From assembly GCF_005670685.2 (NCBI RefSeq), contig NZ_CP062008.1:4650001-4714000 (forward strand): a stretch of DNA of 64,000 bases. Direction: 5' to 3'. Positions 16,489-25,059 of this stretch are shown here, piece by piece. Under the pieces are notes generated by a model. That model did not search any database. It was not told where the DNA came from and saw only the letters and a list, made by a program, of their open reading frames with translations. The DNA comes from Mycolicibacterium mucogenicum DSM 44124. GTDB taxonomy: Bacteria > Actinomycetota > Actinomycetes > Mycobacteriales > Mycobacteriaceae. Within the stretch, counting starts at the first letter, position 1. Each line of letters begins with the position of its first letter. The position numbers and the translations under genes are program-made.

Positions 16489-17655
16489 TTGAGCATCGAC
16501 CTTTTCGGACTGGACGACGACGAACGCGTGATCGCCGAGACGGCGGCCGCGTTCGCCGAAAAACGGCTGGCCCCAAATGCTTTGGCGTGGGATGCCGATG
16601 ATCACTTCCCCACCGACGTCCTGCGGGAAGCGGCCGAGCTGGGCATGGCGGCCATCTACTGCAACGACGACGTGGGCGGCAGTGGGCTCCGCCGGCTGGA
16701 CGGCGTGCGCATCTTCGAGCAGCTGGCCACCGCCGATCCGACGATCGCGGCGTTCCTGTCGATTCACAACATGTGCGCGTGGATGGTGGACAGCTACGGC
16801 ACGCCGGAGCAGCGCAAGACCTGGCTGCCGAAGCTGGCTTCGATGGAGGCCATCGCCAGTTACTGCCTCACCGAGCCGGGTGCCGGCAGCGACGCCGCGG
16901 CCTTGCGCACCAAGGCCGTTCGTGATGGCGACCACTACGTGCTCGACGGCGTCAAGCAGTTCATCTCGGGCGCGGGCGTCTCGGACGTCTACGTCGTGAT
17001 GGCCCGCACCGGGGCCGACGGACCACGTGGCATCTCGGCCTTCATCGTCGAAAAGGACACGCCGGGACTGAGTTTCGGCGCCAACGAGGAGAAGATGGGC
17101 TGGCATGCCCAGCCCACCGCCCAGGTGATCCTGGAAGGCGTGCGGGTGCCCGCCGAGGCCATGCTCGGCGGCTCGGACGGCGAGGGCACCGGCTTCTCCA
17201 TCGCGATGAACGGCCTCAACGGTGGCCGCATCAACATCGCCGCCTGCTCCCTGGGCGGCGCGCAGGCCGCCTACGACAAGGCGCTGGGCTACCTGGCCTC
17301 GCGCGAGGCCTTCGGCGGGGCACTGATCGACGAGCCAACCATCCGGTTCACCCTCGCCGAGATGGCCACCTCGCTCGAGACCTCGCGAAACATGTTGTGG
17401 CGGGCGGCAACCGCGCTCGACACCAACAATCCGCGCAAGGTCGAACTGTGCGCCATGGCCAAGCTCCATGTGACCGAGGCCTGCTACACGGTGGCCGATC
17501 AGGCGCTGCAGTTGCACGGCGGCTACGGCTACCTGCGCGAGTACGGACTGGAAAAGATCGTCCGGGACCTCCGGGTGCACCGCATCCTGGAGGGGACGAA
17601 CGAGATCATGCGCGTGGTCATCGGCCGGGCAGCCTCGGCTGCCGCACGTAATTGA
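16489..17655 (+). CDS. fadE9: Acyl-CoA dehydrogenase, probably isobutyryl-CoA dehydrogenase
   Basis: FAD-dependent acyl-CoA dehydrogenase of 388 residues. It has YCLTEPGAGSDAAALRT near 125 and, near residue 368, the ILEGTNEIMR motif whose first Glu is the catalytic base position in the isobutyryl-CoA dehydrogenase class. Position between mmsA and mmsB implies isobutyryl-CoA to methacrylyl-CoA in valine degradation. It starts at TTG 16489, 9 bases after mmsA; no better ATG covers the conserved LDDDERVIAETAAAF start. A 15-base perfect inverted repeat begins one base after the stop. Confidence 0.92.
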   Translation: MSIDLFGLDDDERVIAETAAAFAEKRLAPNALAWDADDHFPTDVLREAAELGMAAIYCNDDVGGSGLRRLDGVRIFEQLATADPTIAAFLSIHNMCAWMVDSYGTPEQRKTWLPKLASMEAIASYCLTEPGAGSDAAALRTKAVRDGDHYVLDGVKQFISGAGVSDVYVVMARTGADGPRGISAFIVEKDTPGLSFGANEEKMGWHAQPTAQVILEGVRVPAEAMLGGSDGEGTGFSIAMNGLNGGRINIAACSLGGAQAAYDKALGYLASREAFGGALIDEPTIRFTLAEMATSLETSRNMLWRAATALDTNNPRKVELCAMAKLHVTEACYTVADQALQLHGGYGYLREYGLEKIVRDLRVHRILEGTNEIMRVVIGRAASAAARN

Positions 17656-17708
17656 GCGATTTGTGCACGAAAATCCGCGGTGAGCGCGAGAAATCGTGCA
17701 CAAATCGC
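17656..17708. repeat. Perfect 15-base inverted repeat between fadE9 and mmsB
   Basis: Arms GCGATTTGTGCACGA (17656-17670) and TCGTGCACAAATCGC (17694-17708), separated by 23 bases, fill most of the 76-base fadE9-mmsB gap. It is AT-richer than its neighbours. There is no T-run, so it is not a standard terminator. It resembles a dispersed intergenic palindrome, or it may act as a processing or attenuation hairpin within the operon. Confidence 0.8.
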
Positions 17709-17731
17709 GGAGAACTAGGGAGGACAGACTG

Positions 17732-18604
17732 ATGGCGACGATTGCATTCCTGGGCCTGGGCCACATGGGCGGCCCGATGGCGGCGAACCTCATCGCGGCC
17801 GGGCACACCGTGCACGGCTTCGACCCGGTCCCGGCCGCGGCGCAGGCAGCCCGGGACCACGGCGCGACGACCTTCGACAGCGGCCCCGAGGCGGTGGCCG
17901 GCGCCGACGTCGTCATCACCATGCTGCCCAACGGCGACCTGGTGAAGAGCTGCTACGCCGACGTCCTGCCCGCCGCGGCCCCCGGCGCGCTGTTCATCGA
18001 TTCGTCCACCATCTCGGTCGACGACGCCCGCGAGGTGCACCGCCTGGCCGGCGAGCACGGCTTCGCGCAGCTGGATGCCCCGGTGTCGGGCGGCGTGAAG
18101 GGCGCGACGGCCGGCACGCTGGCGTTCATGGTCGGCGGCGAGCCCGAGGCCTTCGAACGCGGACGCGCGGTGCTCGAGCCGATGGCCGGCAAGATCATCC
18201 ACTGCGGCGACTCGGGCGCCGGCCAGGCCGCCAAGGTGTGCAACAACATGGTGCTCGCCGTCCAGCAGATCGCGATCGGTGAGGCGTTCGTGCTCGCCGA
18301 GCACCTCGGCCTCGACAAGCAGTCGCTGTTCGACGTGATCACCGGCGCCACCGGCAACTGCTGGGCCGTGCAGGTGAACTGTCCCGTCCCCGGACCGGTC
18401 CCCAGCTCCCCGGCCAACAACGGATTCCAGCCCGGTTTCGCCACCGCCCTGATGAACAAGGACCTCGGTCTGGCGATGGCTGCGGTGCGCTCGACGGGGT
18501 CGTCGGCACCCCTCGGTAGCCACGCCGCGGACATCTACGCAAAGTTTGCCGCCGAGCATGCCGATCTCGACTTCAGCGCGGTAATCAATCTCTTGCGTCA
18601 ATGA
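17732..18604 (+). CDS. mmsB: 3-hydroxyisobutyrate dehydrogenase
   Basis: This enzyme oxidises 3-hydroxyisobutyrate to methylmalonate semialdehyde, the substrate of MmsA. The 290 residues have the N-terminal NAD-binding FLGLGHMGGPMAANL, the substrate-binding LDAPVSGGVKGATAGTL near 115, and GAGQAAKVCNNM with the catalytic Lys near residue 167. I start at ATG 17732, nine bases after GGGAGGAC; an upstream in-frame codon at 17696 lies in the inverted repeat and adds non-conserved residues. It is the last gene of the valine-degradation set. Confidence 0.95.
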   Translation: MATIAFLGLGHMGGPMAANLIAAGHTVHGFDPVPAAAQAARDHGATTFDSGPEAVAGADVVITMLPNGDLVKSCYADVLPAAAPGALFIDSSTISVDDAREVHRLAGEHGFAQLDAPVSGGVKGATAGTLAFMVGGEPEAFERGRAVLEPMAGKIIHCGDSGAGQAAKVCNNMVLAVQQIAIGEAFVLAEHLGLDKQSLFDVITGATGNCWAVQVNCPVPGPVPSSPANNGFQPGFATALMNKDLGLAMAAVRSTGSSAPLGSHAADIYAKFAAEHADLDFSAVINLLRQ

Positions 18605-18626
18605 GGTCGCATCACCATCACCGCAC

Positions 18627-18681
18627 GTCACAGTGGTATTCGTTAGTTAACTGTGACATCGCGCGCATTAGGGCATAGGAT
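18627..18681 (+). promoter_or_regulatory. Inverted repeat and possible promoter before exported protein gene
   Basis: Eight-base arms GTCACAGT (18627-18634) and ACTGTGAC (18650-18657) are followed 18 bases later by TAGGAT (18676-18681), which could be a -10 with TGTGAC as -35. This is a possible operator-promoter arrangement for the gene at 18713. Confidence 0.35.
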
Positions 18682-18712
18682 GCGTGGGTCGCACAGGGAG
18701 GATTCGCGCCGC

Positions 18713-19693
18713 ATGACTTTCAAATATTCCGCCAAGGGGGCCACCGCCTCGGCTACCGCGATTGCTGTGGCGTTTTTCGGGGCGGGCGTCGCCTTCGCAT
18801 CGCCCGGTCCGTCGAGCCCGAGCAACCCGGGCACCGACCCGGCGCAGCCGACGCAGACGCAGCAGGCCAGCAAGAACAACGAATCTGCCACGACGCCATC
18901 GAGTGACCTCGGTACGGCCGGCAGCAAGACCGTCTCCAACTCGACCTCGAGTTCGACCGCCGGCCACACCGGCAAGACGGCGCGCAACAACGACAACGGC
19001 CTCGAGTGGGGTGACGACTGGAGCCTGGGTGGCTTCCCGCCGATCAACCTGTCGAGCATGCAGCCGCCGGAGGCCACCGTCGCCGTGCCGCTGTCCCTCG
19101 GTCTGCCCGGGCTGAGCCTGCCCAGCCTGGTGCTCGACGCCGGTCTCGGTGGTCTGGTCACCGGCCTCGGGGCGCTGCTCTTGAACGGTGCCGCAGCCGC
19201 CGTGCCCGCGGGCGCGACGCTGGGGACGCCGGTCGCCGCGGCCGCAGCTCCGGCTGCGACCGCCGCCACGTTCGGCACCCTGTCCGCCGTCGGCGACATC
19301 GCCAAGGTCTCCTCGGCGGCCGCCGCCCCGGCGATCGCGGCTCCGGCACTCGCGGCACCGGCCGTGGCTGCCCCCAGCCTCGGCGGCCTGCCGGCCATCG
19401 GCGCACCGGCCATCGGCTCGCTCGGCGCGCTGGCCGCACCGAAGCTGCCCGGCATCGGTCTGCCGAAGCTCCCGTCCGCCGGCCTGCCGGAGATGCCGGA
19501 CTTCACCAAGCTGGGCACCCCCAAGCTGCCCAAGCCCGAAGACCTGCCTCACCCGGAGATCGGTCTGCCGAAGGCCCCGAAGGTCGGCCTGCCGGACATG
19601 TCGGACATCCCGCACCCCCAGATCGGCTTCCCGCCGCACCCGCGGATCTTCCCGAAGATCGGCCTGCCGAAGGTCAGCATTCCGTGGTTCTGA
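18713..19693 (+). CDS. Exported low-complexity protein with Gly-Leu-Pro-Lys repeats
   Basis: I do not recognise a family. The 326-residue precursor has a signal peptide (FFGAGVAFAS|PG near residue 30), a Ser/Thr/Gln/Asn-rich stretch, a hydrophobic Ala/Gly-rich middle and a C-terminal region of recurring GLPK / GLPxMPD / HPxIGxP units ending IPWF. It looks like a cell-wall or surface protein. The start is ATG 18713, with GGGAGGA ten bases before it; a GTG-type extension to 18653 adds an Arg-rich stretch that would spoil the signal peptide. It lacks the PE or PPE domain. Confidence 0.75.
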   Translation: MTFKYSAKGATASATAIAVAFFGAGVAFASPGPSSPSNPGTDPAQPTQTQQASKNNESATTPSSDLGTAGSKTVSNSTSSSTAGHTGKTARNNDNGLEWGDDWSLGGFPPINLSSMQPPEATVAVPLSLGLPGLSLPSLVLDAGLGGLVTGLGALLLNGAAAAVPAGATLGTPVAAAAAPAATAATFGTLSAVGDIAKVSSAAAAPAIAAPALAAPAVAAPSLGGLPAIGAPAIGSLGALAAPKLPGIGLPKLPSAGLPEMPDFTKLGTPKLPKPEDLPHPEIGLPKAPKVGLPDMSDIPHPQIGFPPHPRIFPKIGLPKVSIPWF

Positions 19694-19703
19694 GCCGTTG
19701 AAA

Positions 19704-19728
19704 GAGGCGGGGCTCGGCGCCCCGCCTC
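19704..19728. terminator. Bidirectional hairpin between convergent genes
   Basis: Perfect ten-base arms GAGGCGGGGC (19704-19713) and GCCCCGCCTC (19719-19728) with a five-base loop lie in the 65-base gap between the genes ending at 19693 (+) and 19759 (-). No long T-run follows on either side. Confidence 0.7.
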
Positions 19729-19758
19729 CACAATTGAAAAGATGTGAAGAACTGGTGG

Positions 19759-20529
19759 TCAGCCCTGGGCTGACCACCAGTTCTTGTGCAGGCGCTCGCA
19801 CCCGGCGGCCAGCAGGCCGTCGTACTCTGCGCGCACCTGGACCGCCCCGGGGAATTCGTGGCCGGCCGAGTAACCGGTGGTGACCACCAGCGTCGCCAGC
19901 TTGGCGGCGCGGGCCGCGCGGAAACCACGGACTCCACCCGCCACCGCCAGCGCGCTCTCCGGTGCCAGCCCCAACTCCCACAGGGCGTGGCCGTGCAGAT
20001 CCGGTTCCCGCGTCGGCCGCGGCAGATCGTCGGGCGTCACGATGGTCTCGGCAATGCCGTCACCGAGGAGCTGACGGACCAGCGGCTCCACCCACGACCG
20101 GCTGCCGGTGCTGACCACAGCCACCGCCACCCCGGCACCGAACAATCCGGCCGCCAAGTCGTCGAGGCCGTCGCGCGGGCTCACGTCACCGTCGAGGACC
20201 GACGTCTCGAACAGGTCGGTCTTGGTGCGGTACACGTGGGCCGCGATCTCGTTGCTGACCCGCCCGTATCCGCGCCGGCGCAATGCCGAGGCGACGCGGC
20301 GCTGTTCGTCGGCGATGCGGACCAGCCGGCCGTATTCGGCCACCGACCAGGAGATATCCAGTCCGTGTTCAGCGAAGGCGGCGTTGAACGCCACGCGATG
20401 AGCGTCGCGCTCGACATCGGCCAGCGCACCGTCCAGGTCGAAGATCACCGCACGCAGCGGGTCGATCACGGCATGGGCCGGGCGCGCCACATCCCACCAG
20501 AACGTGCGCTCCACACAACTCACCGACAT
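19759..20529 (-). CDS. HAD-superfamily hydrolase (phosphatase-like)
   Basis: The 256-residue protein has HAD motif I VIFDLDGALAD (nucleophile Asp near residue 32; Ala-Leu replaces the usual Thr/Leu), motif II VAVVSTGSR near 135, and a motif IV-like AVAGGVRGFRAARAA near 215. The latter carries Gly-Gly-Val where the usual metal-binding Asp-Asp/Asp pair stands, so phosphatase activity may be weakened. A cap domain lies between motifs I and II. The start ATG 20529 (MSVSCVERTFWWDV) lacks a strong ribosome binding site. The substrate is unknown; beta-phosphoglucomutase-like and phosphoglycolate phosphatase-like enzymes are the nearest in layout. Confidence 0.75.
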   Translation of the reverse strand: MSVSCVERTFWWDVARPAHAVIDPLRAVIFDLDGALADVERDAHRVAFNAAFAEHGLDISWSVAEYGRLVRIADEQRRVASALRRRGYGRVSNEIAAHVYRTKTDLFETSVLDGDVSPRDGLDDLAAGLFGAGVAVAVVSTGSRSWVEPLVRQLLGDGIAETIVTPDDLPRPTREPDLHGHALWELGLAPESALAVAGGVRGFRAARAAKLATLVVTTGYSAGHEFPGAVQVRAEYDGLLAAGCERLHKNWWSAQG

Positions 20530-20670
20530 GAGTACAAGGGTGTCCCACGTCACATGTGTGGGGCCTCCCCCCAACGGGGGATTGGACGGGCGAGATTCGG
20601 GATGAACATTCCCGATGGTCCACAGCCGGTCCTCCCGACCAGCGCGGAATCGCCGCTCTAAGGTGATGCC

Positions 20671-20744
20671 ATGAGCACCAGCGAGATGCCGGAGGCGCAT
20701 CGCGTATGACCACCAGCGAGAAGCCGGAGGCGCATCGCGCATGA
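20671..20744 (+). CDS. Two tandem overlapping 12-codon mini-ORFs (35-base repeat) before the response regulator
   Basis: ATG 20671 encodes MSTSEMPEAHRV and stops at 20707-20709. ATG 20706 encodes MTTSEKPEAHRA and stops at 20742-20744. The response regulator starts at ATG 20741. Each stop overlaps the next start as ATGA. The two units are 35-base near-identical repeats, each holding a GCCGGAGG ribosome binding site. The response regulator's first codons (MTTEPEAGS) resemble a third, diverged copy. Because 35 is not a multiple of 3, each copy shifts frame. They may be translated as coupled leader peptides, or be a by-product of duplication of the start site. Confidence 0.6.
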
Positions 20745-21421
20745 CGACCGAGCCCGAAGCCGGCTCCGCTGCGCCGGTACGGCTGATCCTGGTCGACGAC
20801 CACGAAATGGTCATCGAGGGGCTCAAGGCCATGCTGGCCGCGTTCAGCGACCGGGTGCGGGTGGTCGGCCAGGCCGTCGGGGCCGAACGCGCCGCCGCGG
20901 TGGTCGACGAGCTGCAGCCCGACATCGTTCTGTGCGACGTGCGGATGCAGGGCGCCAGCGGCCTGGACCTGTGCCGTGAACTGCGCGAACGTGCCCCGGA
21001 CCGCAAGGTGGTCATGCTGTCGGTGTACGACGACGAGCAGTACCTGTACCAGGCGCTGCGGGTCGGGGCGGCGGGCTATCTGCTCAAGAGCATCAGCAGC
21101 GACGACCTGGTCCGTCAGCTCGAGTTGGTGCACGGCGGGGCGACGGCCATCGACCCGAGCATGGCCGCCCGGGCCGCCGATACCGCCGCCCGCATGCAGC
21201 GCGACGAGTTCTGGCCCGGCGCCCGGCAGGGCCTCACGCAGCGCGAGAGCGAAATCCTGTCGTTCGTCGTCGACGGCCTGTCCAACCGCGGTATCGCGAC
21301 CCGGCTGGTGATCGGCGAGGAGACCGTCAAGAGTCACCTGCGGTCCATCTACCGCAAGCTCGACGTCAGTGACCGGGCCGGCGCCGTGGCCACCGCGCTG
21401 CGGGAGGGCATCTACCGATGA
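20741..21421 (+). CDS. NarL/LuxR-family response regulator
   Basis: The 226-residue protein has a receiver domain (~14-130: Asp19-Asp20 pocket, phospho-acceptor Asp66 in IVLCDVRMQGASG, Lys in YLLKSISSDD) and a C-terminal LuxR helix-turn-helix (~160-222, LTQRESEILSFVVDGLSNRGIATRL, then TVKSHLRSIYRKL). It activates or represses genes after phosphorylation. It overlaps the kinase gene by ATGA and is preceded by the duplicated start region. The cognate kinase is the next gene. Confidence 0.93.
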   Translation: MTTEPEAGSAAPVRLILVDDHEMVIEGLKAMLAAFSDRVRVVGQAVGAERAAAVVDELQPDIVLCDVRMQGASGLDLCRELRERAPDRKVVMLSVYDDEQYLYQALRVGAAGYLLKSISSDDLVRQLELVHGGATAIDPSMAARAADTAARMQRDEFWPGARQGLTQRESEILSFVVDGLSNRGIATRLVIGEETVKSHLRSIYRKLDVSDRAGAVATALREGIYR

Positions 21422-22614
21422 CGCCGCGCAACGAGGTGCTGACCGCCGACCGCGAGCTGGCCCTGCTGCGCGAGCTGATCCAGGCCGCCTCGAGCGGACC
21501 CGGCGTCGAGCCGCTGGCCGCGGCGGCCGCCCGGATGATCACCGCGGCCACCGGCACCGACGTCTGCTTCGTCCACGTGCTCGACGACACCGAACGCTCG
21601 CTGACGTTGACGGGCGCCACCCCGCCGTTCGACCAGGAGGTCGGCAAAATCCGGCTGCCGCTGGGCGAGGGCGTTTCCGGGTGGGTGGCCAGCAACCGCG
21701 AGCCCGTCGTGATCAGCCACGACAAGGAATCCGACCCGCGCTACCGGCCGTTCGAATCGCTGCGCGGCAGTGACTTCGCGTCCATGGTGTCGGTGCCGAT
21801 GGAGACCGACCCGGGCGGGCTGGTCGGCGTGCTCAACGTGCACACCGTCGAGCGCCGGGAATTCACCGCCCGCGACGTTGAGCTGCTGCTGGTCATCGGC
21901 CGGCTCATCGCCGGGGCCATGCACCAGGCCCGGCTGCACCGCCAGCTCGTCGCCCGCGAACGTGCCCATGAGAACTTCGTCGAGCAGGTCATCGAGGCCC
22001 AGGAGATCGAGCGCCGCCGGCTGGCCGGCGACATCCACGACGGTATCTCGCAACGGCTGGTGACGCTGTCGTACCGGCTCGACGCCGCGAGCCGGGCGGT
22101 CGGGACCGACACCGCCGTCGCGGCCGAGCAGCTGACGCTGGCCCGGGAGCTGGTGGACCTGACGCTCGGCGAGGCCCGCGCCGCCATCGGGAACCTGCGC
22201 CCGCCGGTCCTCGACGATCTGGGGCTGGCCGGCGGGCTGGCCAGCCTCGCGCGCTCCATCGGTCAGCTCGACGTCGACGTGGAGCTGACCGATGTCCGCT
22301 TGCCCGACCACATCGAGCTGGCGCTGTACCGCATCGCGCAGGAGTGCCTGCAGAACGTCGTGAAGCACGCCCACGCCAGCAATGCGCTGCTGAAGTTCAC
22401 GGCCGACGCGGAGCACGCCCGGCTCGAGATCATCGACAACGGCATCGGTTTCGACACGTTCGAGCGCCCGCTGGGCGCCGACGAGACGGGTGGCTACGGG
22501 TTGTTGTCGATGGCCGAGCGCGCCGAGATCGTCGGCGGCCGGCTAAATATCCGGTCCCGGCCCGGCTCGGGCACCATCGTCACCGCCACCATCCCGCTGC
22601 CATCGACGACTTGA
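21418..22614 (+). CDS. GAF-domain sensor histidine kinase (NarL/DegS type)
   Basis: The 398-residue kinase has a GAF domain (~25-170), a HisKA_3 dimerisation domain with His207 in ERRRLAGDIHDGISQRL, and a HATPase domain (~310-395, IAQECLQNVVKHAHA, IIDNGIGFD, GGYGLLSMAERAEIVGG). No transmembrane segment is seen. The GAF domain could bind haem, a small molecule or a nucleotide; the sequence does not say which. The four-base overlap with the response regulator makes them a pair. Confidence 0.93.
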   Translation: MTPRNEVLTADRELALLRELIQAASSGPGVEPLAAAAARMITAATGTDVCFVHVLDDTERSLTLTGATPPFDQEVGKIRLPLGEGVSGWVASNREPVVISHDKESDPRYRPFESLRGSDFASMVSVPMETDPGGLVGVLNVHTVERREFTARDVELLLVIGRLIAGAMHQARLHRQLVARERAHENFVEQVIEAQEIERRRLAGDIHDGISQRLVTLSYRLDAASRAVGTDTAVAAEQLTLARELVDLTLGEARAAIGNLRPPVLDDLGLAGGLASLARSIGQLDVDVELTDVRLPDHIELALYRIAQECLQNVVKHAHASNALLKFTADAEHARLEIIDNGIGFDTFERPLGADETGGYGLLSMAERAEIVGGRLNIRSRPGSGTIVTATIPLPSTT

Positions 22615-22729
22615 TGACAATGGCCTGACGGTTGCTAGAAATCATCCGTCATGTATCTCGCGGCTGATTCGGCAAATTTTGACAACGCCCGAAAAATACC
22701 GAACCATCGTGTTTGACATGGGGGTGTAG

Positions 22730-25054
22730 GTGCGCACAGGCAACACAAATACGGTCATCGGCGCTGCTGCAGTCATCTTCGCTGTATTCGCCTATCTGGT
22801 GATCTTCGGTGACCATGGCACGTTGGCGGCACGTCTCACCAACGACATCGGGCTGACGGTCTTCAGCAGCCTCGCCTGCCTGGCTGCCGTGGCGGCCTAC
22901 CGGGCCAACCGTGGCCGGCGGCAGCGCGTCTGGCTGGTCCTCGCGATCGGGATGGCGGGCTGGGTCGTCGGCAACCTGATCCTGCTCTATCACCACGCCG
23001 TGCCCGGATCGCCGCCCCCGTTTCCGTCGGTCGCCGATGCCGCGTTCCTGCTGCTGCCCTGCACGGTGGTCGTCGCGTCCGTCGGCAAGGTGCGGCCCGA
23101 CCGAATGTCGGCACTGCGCCCCATGCTGGACGGCGTCATCATCGCCTCCGCGCTGTTCCTCGTGTGCTGGGTGCTGATCCTGGAAGACCTGTTCGCATCC
23201 GCGCATGCCGGCTGGCTGGCGACCGCGGTGTCGGTCGCGTTCCCTATCTCGGACGTCGTCATGATCACGCTGGCGGTGTTGACGGTCAGTTCGACGGTAC
23301 CGGGCAAACGCCAGGCCATCGTCCTGGTGTGCACGGGGCTGATCATCGTCGCAATGGCCGACAGCATCTGGATATACGTTCTGGCCCAATCCAATTCGAC
23401 CAGTCCGGTAGCTGTCGTCGGCTGGGCCGCGGGCTTGGTGCTGTTCAGCGCCGGCGGGCTGATCGATGCGCGCAAACCGCCGTCGGCGACGGGGCGGAAA
23501 CGGCAGGCCCTGGCCGATCCATTGCTCTGGCTCCCCTATTCGCCGATGGTGGCCGCAGTGGTCGTCGGGCTCTTCGACCTCTGGCCGGTAACCAACGACA
23601 AGCCGGTACTGGTCGCCGCGTCGGTGCTCGTGATGACGGCACTGGTCCGGCAGCTGATCGTGCTGATCCAGAACCGGCGGCTGTTGTTCGACCTCGCCGA
23701 CCAGACCCGGCGCGATCCGTTGACGGGGCTAGGCAACCGGCTGATGTTCAACGACCACCTCGATGCGGCCATCCGGTCACGTGGAGACGACCGGGTTCCG
23801 ATCGCCGTGCTCGCACTCGACCTCGACGACTTCAAGATGGTGAACGACAACCTCGGGCACCCGAGCGGTGACGAGCTGTTGATCGACGTCGCGAGTCGGC
23901 TCAAGAGCACGGTGCCGGCCGAGCACACCGTCGCCCGGCTCGGCGGCGACGAATTCGCCGTTCTCATCCGGTCGGCACCGGATACGGCCACCATCATTGC
24001 CGAGCGGATCATCGAGGCGTTCGACGCACCGTTCTCGCTCAACAGCGAGAAGGTCTTCATCCATCCGAGTGTCGGCTTGGCGATCGCCCCCGCCGACGAA
24101 CCAGACGTCACCGCTGACGATCTGATGCAGCAGGCCGACATCGCGCTGTACGCCGCCAAGCGGACCGGCATCGGCGGGGTCCAGACCTTCTCCGCGGACA
24201 TGCGCCAGGTCTCGCGGCTGGACCTGCCGCAGCGGTGGAGCGACAGCGGTCGGATCCAGCCGCCCGCCCAAGCCGGTGTGCAACTGCTCGGGCAACTGCG
24301 TCGCGCCATCGGCGACTCCGAGTTGAAACTCGTGTATCAGCCCAAAGTGCTGCTGGCCACCGGCGAAATCGTCGGCGTGGAGGCGTTGCTCCGCTGGCCC
24401 CATCCCGAGCTCGGCCTGCTGACCCCGTCCGAGTTTCTGCCGTTGATCCGGCGTAACGGCCTGATCGGCTCGGTCACCGACACGGTGCTCAAGCAAGCGG
24501 TCCTGGACGCCTCGACCTGGTTCGGGACGGGATATCGCAATGTGCCGGTCGCCATCAACCTCTTCGCGCCGTCGCTGACCGACGTCGATCTGGCCGATCG
24601 GATCGGGGCCATCCTCGCCCAGCACTCACTGCCGCCGAGCGCCCTCACCGTGGAGATCACCGAGCAGATGCTGCTGTCGAACATGAGCCGGACGGAGGTG
24701 GTGATCGATCGGCTCCGGAAGTCGGGACTGCGGGTGTCGATCGACGACTTCGGGTCCGGCTACTCGACCATGAGTTACCTGCGCGACCTGCCGGTCGATG
24801 AACTCAAACTCGACCGGGAGTTCGTGCTGCCGATGACGCACAATCCCCGCGCCGCCGCCATCGTTCGATCGGTGATCAATCTGACCCACGCCCTGAACAT
24901 CACGAGCGTCGCCGAAGGAGTCGAAGACGCCGCGACCGCCGAGCAGCTCTCGGCGTACGGGTGCGACATCGGCCAGGGCTACTACTTCGCCAAACCGATG
25001 TTCGCCGAATCGCTGCGGCCCCTGATCGAATCGCGGAATCCGCTGCGGCGCTGA
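22730..25054 (+). CDS. Membrane diguanylate cyclase/phosphodiesterase (GGDEF-EAL)
   Basis: A 774-residue c-di-GMP turnover protein. Residues ~1-310 hold eight or nine predicted membrane helices with short loops. A GGDEF domain with an intact GGDEF motif (near 404-408, LGGDEFAVLI) and the DLDDFKMVND segment follows. An EAL domain then runs from about 545 (VEALLRWPHPELG; later SIDDFGSGYSTMSYLRDLPVDELKLD). Both active sites look intact, so synthesis and breakdown are both possible. The start is GTG 22730 (GTGCGCACAGG), preceded by GGGGGTGTAGG. A TTGACA at 22679-22684 may be a -35, but no good -10 is seen. It follows the two-component pair by 115 bases and ends six bases from a convergent gene. 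Confidence 0.92.
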   Translation: MRTGNTNTVIGAAAVIFAVFAYLVIFGDHGTLAARLTNDIGLTVFSSLACLAAVAAYRANRGRRQRVWLVLAIGMAGWVVGNLILLYHHAVPGSPPPFPSVADAAFLLLPCTVVVASVGKVRPDRMSALRPMLDGVIIASALFLVCWVLILEDLFASAHAGWLATAVSVAFPISDVVMITLAVLTVSSTVPGKRQAIVLVCTGLIIVAMADSIWIYVLAQSNSTSPVAVVGWAAGLVLFSAGGLIDARKPPSATGRKRQALADPLLWLPYSPMVAAVVVGLFDLWPVTNDKPVLVAASVLVMTALVRQLIVLIQNRRLLFDLADQTRRDPLTGLGNRLMFNDHLDAAIRSRGDDRVPIAVLALDLDDFKMVNDNLGHPSGDELLIDVASRLKSTVPAEHTVARLGGDEFAVLIRSAPDTATIIAERIIEAFDAPFSLNSEKVFIHPSVGLAIAPADEPDVTADDLMQQADIALYAAKRTGIGGVQTFSADMRQVSRLDLPQRWSDSGRIQPPAQAGVQLLGQLRRAIGDSELKLVYQPKVLLATGEIVGVEALLRWPHPELGLLTPSEFLPLIRRNGLIGSVTDTVLKQAVLDASTWFGTGYRNVPVAINLFAPSLTDVDLADRIGAILAQHSLPPSALTVEITEQMLLSNMSRTEVVIDRLRKSGLRVSIDDFGSGYSTMSYLRDLPVDELKLDREFVLPMTHNPRAAAIVRSVINLTHALNITSVAEGVEDAATAEQLSAYGCDIGQGYYFAKPMFAESLRPLIESRNPLRR

Positions 25055-25059
25055 GCCGG

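Noticed and set aside
15076..17931. A 951-codon minus-strand frame opposite mmsA, fadE9 and mmsB.
   Set aside because: Spans three real genes and their gaps; composition is that of a shadow frame.
18713..19693. PE/PPE family assignment because of the low-complexity Gly/Ala/Pro content.
   Set aside because: No PE or PPE N-terminal domain; a normal signal peptide is present instead.
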